A stretch of DNA of 5,617 nucleotides, taken from the NCBI GenBank assembly GCA_012800665.1, contig JAAZIW010000201.1, forward strand, positions 1 to 5,617, in the 5' to 3' direction. The stretch comes from Rikenellaceae bacterium (lineage in GTDB: Bacteria; Bacteroidota; Bacteroidia; Bacteroidales; UBA932). Shown one piece after another: positions 1 to 4,683 of this stretch. Within the stretch, counting starts at the first letter, position 1. Each line of letters starts with the position of its first letter. Both the position numbers and the translations under genes were made by a program. The notes under the pieces were generated by a model. That model saw only the letters and a program-made list of their open reading frames with translations. It ran no database searches and had not been told where the DNA came from.

Positions 1-2015
1 AGCTGGGAGGGGAGATAACCTGTAAGGCCGTTATAAATTGCAGTACCGTAAAGTCCGTAGGCCTGATAAGGAGAAATACCGTTGTTACCGGTTACACCAT
101 AACTGAGCCTGAGTTTGAGCAGGCTGATAGGAGCATTCAGCCCCTTGAAGAACTTCTCGTTGGTAATGTTCCATGCGGCAGAAGCGCTCCAGAAGGTACC
201 CCATTTATTATCGGAGCCAAAGAGAGAAGAGCCGTCTTCACGAATGGATGCTTGCAGGAAATAACGGTTATCGTAATTGTAATCTGCGATACCGAAGAAT
301 GAAAGCATGCCCTCGTTGGATTCTCCATAATAAATCTCGGTGGTGGTTTGGTCGGCAGTATTGTGGTACGGCATAGATTCATCCACCTCAGGAGAATAAG
401 CCTCGGTGTGATGATACCTATAGCTGTTCGCCTCTTGTCCCACAACTGCGTGGAAATTGTGATAACCGCCAAAAGTTGTACTGTAGCTTGCCGTGTTGGA
501 AGTGGTAAGTTGAACAATAATCTTGTTGTCTGTATCCAACTGATTGGCTGTACCTCCTGCGTGTGCCTTAGGGCTGAAATATACGCGGCTGTCTCCGAAT
601 ACACCCTCGAAAGAGTTCTTGGATTCAAACACAAGGCCCTTGAGCGGGGTCCACTTCAGACTTTCGGTAGCATTTACACGATAGTTGTCATCGTATCTTT
701 CGTCGTATATGGCCGAAGAGCGCGGGTTTTCGCCGCTGTTCCAGCTTAAGCTTGCCACCCAGTCTCCGGTGGGATTGATTTCGTCCCAGGGCTTGGCTGT
801 CATACCGGCCCAAATCGGGTTGGCATAATAGAGGCTCTGCATGGGAACGTTGGCCTGACGATTATAGGCAAGGTTCAATCTGATTGAACTTTCAAGATTG
901 TCCGTCAGCTTGTAAGAAGCATTTACGCGGCCTTGAAGTTGTCTGAACATTACGCCATAGAATACACCGTTTTGGTCTTTATAATTAAAAGAGGTGTAGT
1001 ATGAACTCCTGGCGGTGCCGCCATGGCCCGTAATCTCATATTCGGAAGTCTTTCCCAGTCTTGTGAATTCGCCGAGAACATTATAGAGCTTCTTATTTAA
1101 AAGAGCTTTGCTGGTATAGGTATAGTAAGGGCTTGTCGGATCGTCGGGATCTCTTCCGGCATTGGCAGCCGCATCACGATTGAATTGAAGGAGTTCTTCA
1201 GCATTCATCATGCGGAAGCCGCTGTCGTTCTGGAGCCAGTTTACGCCGAATTTGGCGCTGGCAGTAAATTGAGCCTTGCCCGAGCGTCCGCTCTTGGTGG
1301 TAACAAGGATAACGCCGTTTGCTGCTCTTGAACCGTAAGCTGCTGCGGCGGCGGCATCCTTCAGAACCGTAATGGATTCGATGTCGGTCGGGTTGATGTT
1401 GGTAAGGGCGCTGGAAGAGCCGTCATTGCCCACAAAAGCCAAGCTGCCCGAAAGTACCGGAATACCGTCGACAACCCAAAGGGGAGCATTGGAGGCATTG
1501 ATAGAACTGGTACCTCTAATGCGGATTTGAGATGTTGAGCCTGGTTGACCGGAGGTTGTGCTGATGCTCACGCCAGCAACTTTACCTCCCAGTAGTTTGT
1601 CCACGGAAGCCACAGGTGCGTCTGCAAGGGTGCTGCCCGCAACGGTGGAAACCGAACCGGTCAAGGCCTCCCTGCTTGCAGTACCATACGCAACAACAAT
1701 GGTTCCTTCGATTTCTTCTGCGCTGGCGTGAAGAACAACATTAATGACGCTTTTACCTGCGACAGGAATAAGTTGCTCTACATAACCAAGAGAAGAAAAG
1801 GAGAGGACAGCATCTTTAGGAACAGATATTGTATACTGCCCGTCGATGTTTGTTACAACGCCAGTGGCGGTTCCTGAGACTACAACTCCTACTCCGGGAA
1901 TTGGTGTCCCTGCTTCATCGGTAACAAGACCTTTTACGCTGACGTCTTGGGCATAAGCCGCAAGGCCGGCAAAAAGAATTGCCACAGATGTTAAAAGAAG
2001 CTTAAATTTTCTCAT
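1..2015 (-). CDS. SusC/RagA family TonB-linked outer membrane transporter (N-terminal 671 codons; C-terminus off the left edge)
   Basis: The reading frame is open without a stop from the ATG at 2015 down to base 1. Residues 1-22 are a signal peptide (MRKFKLLL start, hydrophobic core, cleavage likely after AYA before QD). About 26-98 form a carboxypeptidase-regulatory-like beta domain (VKGLVTDEAGTPIPGV...GTATGVVTNIDGQY). VVAYGT at 107-112 begins the TonB plug domain, running to about 245, with IRIRGTSSIN, LWVVDGIPV and LKDAAAAAAYGSRAANGVI, the SusC/RagA plug signature. The rest is the start of the beta-barrel. Family members are about 1000 residues or more, so roughly a third is missing because of the window edge, not because the gene is broken. 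Such proteins import glycans, peptides or other large nutrients across the outer membrane with a SusD-like lipoprotein, normally encoded just downstream, here off the window. The substrate is unknown. An upstream ATG at 2022 is out of frame; MRKFKLL directly precedes the signal core, so 2015 is preferred. No Shine-Dalgarno is seen. Confidence 0.96.
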   Translation of the reverse strand, partial: MRKFKLLLTSVAILFAGLAAYAQDVSVKGLVTDEAGTPIPGVGVVVSGTATGVVTNIDGQYTISVPKDAVLSFSSLGYVEQLIPVAGKSVINVVLHASAEEIEGTIVVAYGTASREALTGSVSTVAGSTLADAPVASVDKLLGGKVAGVSISTTSGQPGSTSQIRIRGTSSINASNAPLWVVDGIPVLSGSLAFVGNDGSSSALTNINPTDIESITVLKDAAAAAAYGSRAANGVILVTTKSGRSGKAQFTASAKFGVNWLQNDSGFRMMNAEELLQFNRDAAANAGRDPDDPTSPYYTYTSKALLNKKLYNVLGEFTRLGKTSEYEITGHGGTARSSYYTSFNYKDQNGVFYGVMFRQLQGRVNASYKLTDNLESSIRLNLAYNRQANVPMQSLYYANPIWAGMTAKPWDEINPTGDWVASLSWNSGENPRSSAIYDERYDDNYRVNATESLKWTPLKGLVFESKNSFEGVFGDSRVYFSPKAHAGGTANQLDTDNKIIVQLTTSNTASYSTTFGGYHNFHAVVGQEANSYRYHHTEAYSPEVDESMPYHNTADQTTTEIYYGESNEGMLSFFGIADYNYDNRYFLQASIREDGSSLFGSDNKWGTFWSASAAWNITNEKFFKGLNAPISLLKLRLSYGVTGNNGISPYQAYGLYGTAIYNGLTGYLPSQ

Positions 2016-2078
2016 AAGCCATTTAAAAAGATTAGTTAAACAAAAAAATTAAGTTGTCAATTTTATATTACTTTTTGT

Positions 2079-2112
2079 GCCGGAAGACAGGCGATAACGC
2101 CGGAAAACAGGC
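2079..2112. repeat. Tandem 14-base direct repeats, 20-base period, upstream of susC-like gene
   Basis: GCCGGAAGACAGGC (2079-2092) and GCCGGAAAACAGGC (2099-2112) match at 13 of 14 bases and start exactly 20 bases apart, close to two helical turns. Each copy is itself an imperfect dyad (GCC.G....C.GGC). The junction makes another palindrome, GGCG-ATAA-CGCC (2090-2101). The block is about 62% GC inside otherwise AT-rich DNA and lies 64-97 bases before the susC start codon. This fits paired operator sites for a dimeric regulator, or structure in the mRNA leader; function is inferred. Confidence 0.6.
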
Positions 2113-2292
2113 AACAAATAATGAAAAGCAGTGCAAGATCGTATTTTTTTTTCACAAATACAAGCGGCCAAAACGACTTTTTATTTAAAGTATCTAAGAT
2201 TTTGCGGGTAAAAAAGCAGTAAAATCTAACTTTTCAGGAGGATATAATATAAAACCGTAAAAAATTACGACCATTTTATAGCAAACTATTAG

Positions 2293-2325
2293 TTTTAAAA
2301 AATATTTAAAATTTTTTAAAAATTT
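2293..2325. promoter_or_regulatory. Phased A-tracts, predicted intrinsically curved DNA or UP-like element
   Basis: A 33-base stretch of only A and T contains A-runs at 2297-2302, 2308-2311 and 2318-2322. Their centres (about 2299.5, 2309.5 and 2320) are spaced by one helical turn, and a T-run sits at 2312-2317. Phased A-tracts are known to bend DNA, and A/T-only tracts upstream of promoters can contact RNA polymerase alpha subunits. A role in susC transcription is inferred from position only. Confidence 0.4.
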
Positions 2326-2338
2326 GTCGATTCTCCTC

Positions 2339-2363
2339 TTTTATGCCACAAGATAGCATAAAA
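2339..2363. repeat. Perfect 8-base inverted repeat with 9-base spacer
   Basis: TTTTATGC (2339-2346) and GCATAAAA (2356-2363) are perfect reverse complements separated by CACAAGATA. It lies between the sigma-operon terminator and the phased A-tracts. No U-run follows it in the direction of any visible gene, so it does not look like a terminator. It could be an operator; nothing identifies the regulator. Confidence 0.35.
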
Positions 2364-2377
2364 ATCGATTATTTGCT

Positions 2378-2418
2378 AAAAAAACTCAGGGGACTGCCTT
2401 TTCAGACAATCCCCCGAA
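2378..2418 (-). terminator. Rho-independent terminator of the sigma-factor operon
   Basis: Read on the minus strand, TTCGGGGGATTGTC (2418-2405) pairs with GGCAGTCCCCTGAG (2398-2385) across a six-base loop, then seven U residues follow (2384-2378). The 14-pair stem includes four or five G-U wobbles and a GGGG/CCCC core. The wobbles become A-C mismatches on the plus strand, so the hairpin is built for leftward transcripts only. It starts 45 bases after the stop codon of the Spy-like gene. Confidence 0.88.
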
Positions 2419-2463
2419 TCTTGTAATTTTCGCCTGCGTTACTTTGCGCTGATGAGCCGTTTT

Positions 2464-2949
2464 TTAGTTTGCGGGCTTTTGACCTTGATTTTTTAGGCCG
2501 CTCTGCCTGTGTCCTGCCATTTGCCTGATAGTTCTTTTAACAAAGCCGTCTTCGGCAAGGTAGAGTTTGGCTGTTTTGGTTTCGCCTAAAACCTTTACGA
2601 AATCCGCCCTATAATCGTACATGGGCTTTTTGAACGATTTTTCGGCATTTAACCAGGCATCCAACAAGGGTTTTATTTCATTGTCGGATTTGCCGGCCTT
2701 AATAGCCTCGCGCAGGGCTCTCTTATGCTCGCGCACTACTTTAAGGGCTTCTCTTTGTTCTTTCTGTACCTTATTATATAAAGGCCAGAAAGCTTGTGCT
2801 TCTTCCACAGAGAGATCGAGCTGTTCGGTAATGTAGGCTGCCTTTTCGGCTTGGATGCGTTTGAAATCTCTGCCTTGGTTCTTCTGCTGGGCAAAAGAAA
2901 GCGTCGACATTGCGAGCGCCAGAGCAATAACTGCTACTAATTTTTTCAT
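2464..2949 (-). CDS. Spy/CpxP/LTXXQ-like secreted periplasmic protein, third gene of the sigma operon
   Basis: The 161-residue protein begins with a clear signal peptide (MKKLVAVIALALAM..., cleavage likely after SFA at 20, before QQ). It has no lipobox cysteine and no later membrane segment, so it should be soluble in the periplasm. The mature part is predicted almost all helical. LDLSVEEAQAFWPLYNKV (44-61) resembles the LTXXQ-type motif of Spy/CpxP-related proteins, and the region near 119-143 (VLGETKTAKLYLAEDGF) is typical of Bacteroidota members. The mature chain is strongly basic (about 29 Lys/Arg against 19 Asp/Glu), as in Spy. Spy and CpxP are periplasmic chaperones or stress-signal inhibitors; CnrX and ZraP relatives sense metals. 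Here only two histidines (75, 147) and no cysteine occur, arguing against a dedicated metal site. The start lies three bases after the previous stop, with no Shine-Dalgarno. A sensor or chaperone role in the sigma pathway is inferred. Confidence 0.82.
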   Translation of the reverse strand: MKKLVAVIALALAMSTLSFAQQKNQGRDFKRIQAEKAAYITEQLDLSVEEAQAFWPLYNKVQKEQREALKVVREHKRALREAIKAGKSDNEIKPLLDAWLNAEKSFKKPMYDYRADFVKVLGETKTAKLYLAEDGFVKRTIRQMAGHRQSGLKNQGQKPAN

Positions 2950-2952
2950 TTT

Positions 2953-3237
2953 TTATTCATCTAAATAATAGACCGCCTCTTCTAACTGGGCGAGAGTGAG
3001 GTCATGTTCGAGCAGATATTCCACTATTTCTTCTTTGCCTGCAGACGGGGTTGCAGTTTTATTCAGCAGAATGCCTCCAATCACGAATGCGGCGGCGAAA
3101 ACGGCTGCGAGGGCCAGATAGGGCGTGAGCTTTTGCATTGGTGAGACATTTCGCGCGCGCTGCGGAATGCCGGCAAGCTTTTGCTTCAAGCCTTCGAAAT
3201 AGCCCTCGGGCGTAGTGTATGGCATCTGTTTTTTCAT
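2953..3237 (-). CDS. Small single-pass membrane protein, probable anti-sigma factor
   Basis: The 94-residue product has a cytoplasmic-type N-terminal segment (1-38) opening with MPYTTPEGYFEGLKQKL, a pattern (P-Y/F-x-x-P-E/D-G-Y-F) I associate with small Bacteroidota proteins encoded beside ECF sigma factors. One transmembrane helix follows at about 39-58 (TPYLALAAVFAAAFVIGGIL), then an acidic 36-residue tail (KEEIVEYLLEHDL...EEAVYYLDE) that would lie in the periplasm. Positive residues before the helix support N-in topology. No cysteine and no zinc anti-sigma HxxxCxxC motif is present, so it is not a ZAS/RsrA-type protein. Position directly after the sigma gene (35-base gap) and three bases before the secreted Spy-like gene suggests it tethers the sigma factor and reads the periplasmic state. 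ATG 3237 is chosen; the in-frame TTG at 3243 adds two residues without a ribosome binding site. Confidence 0.7.
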   Translation of the reverse strand: MKKQMPYTTPEGYFEGLKQKLAGIPQRARNVSPMQKLTPYLALAAVFAAAFVIGGILLNKTATPSAGKEEIVEYLLEHDLTLAQLEEAVYYLDE

Positions 3238-3272
3238 AACCAACTATTTAGATGTAATTGTGTATAAAAAGT

Positions 3273-3788
3273 TTAATAAGCCTCAAAATCTTTAATCCTC
3301 TCGCGTATCTTCTTCGTAGCATGGAAGTAGCTGGCTTTGAGGGCCCCTACGCTGGTTCCGGTGATTTTTGAAATATCCTCGTAAGAGAGGTCTTGATAAT
3401 AGCGCATGGTAAATACGCCGCGCTGCCTGTCGGGAAGAGATGCAACTGCTTTCGAGAGCTCCCGCTCGGCCGCATCACCGTCAAACCACGGGTCAGCATC
3501 TATAACTCTTTCCGCCTTGGCATCCAGACTTTGGAATTGAAGGGCGGCGCGCACTTTCTTTTTGCGCAGATACATAAGCGCCTCATTGGTGGCAATGCGC
3601 CATAACCAAGTAAAATAGCCGGAATCTCCGCGAAAATTCGGCAGACCCCGCCATACCTTTATAAATATATCTTGCAGAAGATCGTCAGCATCCTCGTGGC
3701 TTGAGGAGATGATGCCGCGCACATGCCAATACAGTTGTTCGCTGTACTGCTCTACGAGTTTATTGAATATATCTTCGTAATTCGGCAT
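3273..3788 (-). CDS. ECF-type (extracytoplasmic function) RNA polymerase sigma factor
   Basis: At 171 residues with only regions 2 and 4, this is a typical sigma-70 group IV (RpoE/SigW-like) factor. Region 2 covers about 10-78, with core-binding DADDLLQDIFIKVWRGL (33-49) and the -10-recognising part FRGDSGYFTWLWRIATNEA (52-70) followed by LRKKK. A linker at 79-107 leads to region 4 (about 110-165): LPDRQRGVFTMRYYQDLSYEDIS, then the helix-turn-helix ITGTSVGALKASYFHATKKI that reads the -35/-33 element. It should direct RNA polymerase to a small regulon, under control of the membrane protein encoded next. No FecR-like gene adjoins it, so it is not the FecI/FecR type that usually drives SusC transporters. 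A GGAGG (3799-3803 on the complement) lies 10 bases before ATG 3788. The promoter must lie in the 57-base divergent gap or inside the transketolase gene; a TATTATTTG near-match to the -7 element is seen, with one extra spacer base. Confidence 0.95.
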   Translation of the reverse strand: MPNYEDIFNKLVEQYSEQLYWHVRGIISSSHEDADDLLQDIFIKVWRGLPNFRGDSGYFTWLWRIATNEALMYLRKKKVRAALQFQSLDAKAERVIDADPWFDGDAAERELSKAVASLPDRQRGVFTMRYYQDLSYEDISKITGTSVGALKASYFHATKKIRERIKDFEAY

Positions 3789-3798
3789 CAGAGTTGAG

Positions 3799-3803
3799 CC
3801 TCC
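3799..3803 (-). promoter_or_regulatory. Shine-Dalgarno of the sigma-factor gene
   Basis: GGAGG on the minus strand sits 10 bases before the ATG at 3788. Strong Shine-Dalgarno sites are uncommon in Bacteroidota, where initiation often relies on unstructured A-rich leaders, so this one supports the start choice and may indicate efficient translation. Confidence 0.5.
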
Positions 3804-3819
3804 AAATAATATGCCGAGC

Positions 3820-3830
3820 CGAAAATTTCG
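3820..3830. promoter_or_regulatory. Palindrome CGAAA-A-TTTCG in the divergent promoter region
   Basis: This 11-base perfect dyad lies one base upstream of the TATCTTTG -7 element of the transketolase promoter, inside its spacer, and within the 57 bases shared with the divergent sigma gene. A protein bound here would block the transketolase promoter and could affect the sigma gene. A binding function is inferred only. Confidence 0.3.
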
Positions 3831-3831
3831 C

Positions 3832-3839
3832 TATCTTTG
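3832..3839 (+). promoter_or_regulatory. Bacteroidota -7 promoter element of the transketolase operon
   Basis: TATCTTTG matches the Bacteroidota sigma-ABfr consensus TAnnTTTG exactly. A good -33 TTTG partner is not evident 19-21 bases upstream. The element ends only six bases before ATG 3846, so transcription should start at or within a few bases of the start codon, giving a leaderless or nearly leaderless mRNA. Confidence 0.7.
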
Positions 3840-3845
3840 TAAATC

Positions 3846-4682
3846 ATGACAAGCATTCAAGAATTATCCAACATTGCTTCCCAAGTGCGGAGGGATATCG
3901 TCCGCATGGTAACGGCCGCCAAATCAGGCCATCCGGGAGGCTCTCTAAGCAGTACAGATATCCTGACTGCCCTGTTTTTCAACGAGATGAAACACTCGCC
4001 GGACACATGGAGCCGCAGCGGCAAAGGTCAGGACGCCTTTATCCTTTCAGCCGGGCATCTTGCCCCCGTATATTATGCGATACTTGCGCGCGCCGGTTAT
4101 TTTGAGCCGTCCAAGCTGGGGACTCTTCGCAAATTCGGCTCTAAACTCCAAGGTCATCCGAGCGCAGGGGATTTGAAAGGCGTCTATCAGGCTTCAGGCT
4201 CTCTCGGGCAAGGACTTGCCGTTGCTGCCGGCATGGCTCTCGGCAAAAAACTTGCGGGCGAGGATGAAAGGGCGTTTGTCTTGCTCGGAGACGGCGAATG
4301 CGAAGAAGGTGAAATTTGGGAAAGCGCCATGTTTGCGGTGCATTATTCCCTGGACAATTTGGTAGCCATGACCGATTGGAACGGTCTTCAGATAGATGGT
4401 CCCATTGAAAGCGTAAGCGGAATAGGGGATTTGAGGGAAAAATGGATGGCCTTCGGCTGGGATGTCATTGTGGCGGATGGTCACGACTTCGAAAGCATTC
4501 TTACTGCATTCGAAATTGCGCGTAAAGCCAACGGCAAGCCCAAGATGATTCTTTTCCAAACCGAAATGGGCCGAGGAGTTGATTTTATGCTTAATGACCA
4601 TGGTTGGCACGGGAAAGCCCCTTCGCAGGAACAGTGCGATGCTGCCCTTGCTCAACTTAAAGAAACCTTAGGAGACTATTAG
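3846..4682 (+). CDS. Transketolase, N-terminal (thiamine diphosphate-binding) subunit
   Basis: The 278-residue protein matches the whole N-terminal half of transketolase and ends where the split enzymes normally end. Seen in order: SGHPGG (27-32, His29), SAGH (68-71), QGHPS (102-106), the diphosphate/Mg-binding GDGECEEGEIWE (148-159), with Asp149 and Asn179 in MTDWNGLQIDG as the expected metal ligands, and HGWHGKAP (252-259), where His255 fits the conserved active-site histidine of this region. Together with the next gene's product it makes a heteromeric enzyme that moves two-carbon ketol units from xylulose 5-phosphate to ribose 5-phosphate or erythrose 4-phosphate in the cytoplasm (non-oxidative pentose phosphate pathway). 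Transketolase is a single chain of about 660 residues in E. coli; two-gene forms are common in Bacteroidota, Firmicutes and archaea. ATG 3846 gives MTSIQELSNIASQVRRDIVRMV, aligning with family N-termini. All key residues appear intact. Confidence 0.96.
   Translation: MTSIQELSNIASQVRRDIVRMVTAAKSGHPGGSLSSTDILTALFFNEMKHSPDTWSRSGKGQDAFILSAGHLAPVYYAILARAGYFEPSKLGTLRKFGSKLQGHPSAGDLKGVYQASGSLGQGLAVAAGMALGKKLAGEDERAFVLLGDGECEEGEIWESAMFAVHYSLDNLVAMTDWNGLQIDGPIESVSGIGDLREKWMAFGWDVIVADGHDFESILTAFEIARKANGKPKMILFQTEMGRGVDFMLNDHGWHGKAPSQEQCDAALAQLKETLGDY
4670..4674 (+). promoter_or_regulatory. Internal Shine-Dalgarno for the second transketolase subunit
   Basis: AGGAG lies within the last codons of the N-subunit gene, nine bases before ATG 4684. 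With stop TAG (4680-4682) separated from that ATG by one base, it fits translational coupling that would keep the two subunits in balance. Confidence 0.6.
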
Positions 4683-4683
4683 T

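Larger units (their letters stand above)
2016..2377. other. Gene-free AT-rich region upstream of the susC-like gene
   Basis: There is no credible coding frame or RNA gene in these 362 bases. They lie between the terminator of the sigma operon and the susC-like start codon, so they must hold the susC promoter and leader unless transcription enters by read-through. Visible structure, going away from susC: two 14-base near-palindromic direct repeats (2079-2112), a nine-T run (2144-2152), a CGTAA-AAAA-TTACG dyad (2256-2269), helically phased A-tracts in a 33-base A/T-only stretch (2293-2325) and an 8-base perfect inverted repeat (2339-2363). No full match to the Bacteroidota TTTG / TAnnTTTG promoter was found on the minus strand; near-matches such as TAGTTTGC (2281-2288) are too weak to call. 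Confidence 0.75.

Noticed and set aside
137..749. Open frames on both strands inside the susC-like gene region in other frames (for example 137-634 minus, 173-376 and 348-749 plus)
   Set aside because: They overlap the long uninterrupted SusC/RagA frame, have no recognisable domains and have low-complexity, unprotein-like composition.
2141..2161. TGTATTTG on the minus strand as a susC -7 promoter element
   Set aside because: It breaks the TA of TAnnTTTG and has no TTTG at the right distance upstream.
2464..2949. Dedicated zinc or nickel resistance protein
   Set aside because: Only two histidines and no cysteine occur in the mature chain, with no clustered metal ligands, so the metal-sensor label is not supported beyond general family similarity.
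3238..3243. TTG start at 3243 for the small membrane protein
   Set aside because: It adds only two residues, has no ribosome binding site, and the in-frame ATG at 3237 gives a standard MKK start.
2953..3788. FecI/FecR-type sigma/anti-sigma pair controlling the SusC transporter
   Set aside because: The partner is a 94-residue protein without a FecR domain, and a terminator and 362 bases separate the operon from susC. The SusC protein starts with a carboxypeptidase-regulatory-like domain and shows no separate N-terminal secretin/STN signalling domain ahead of it.
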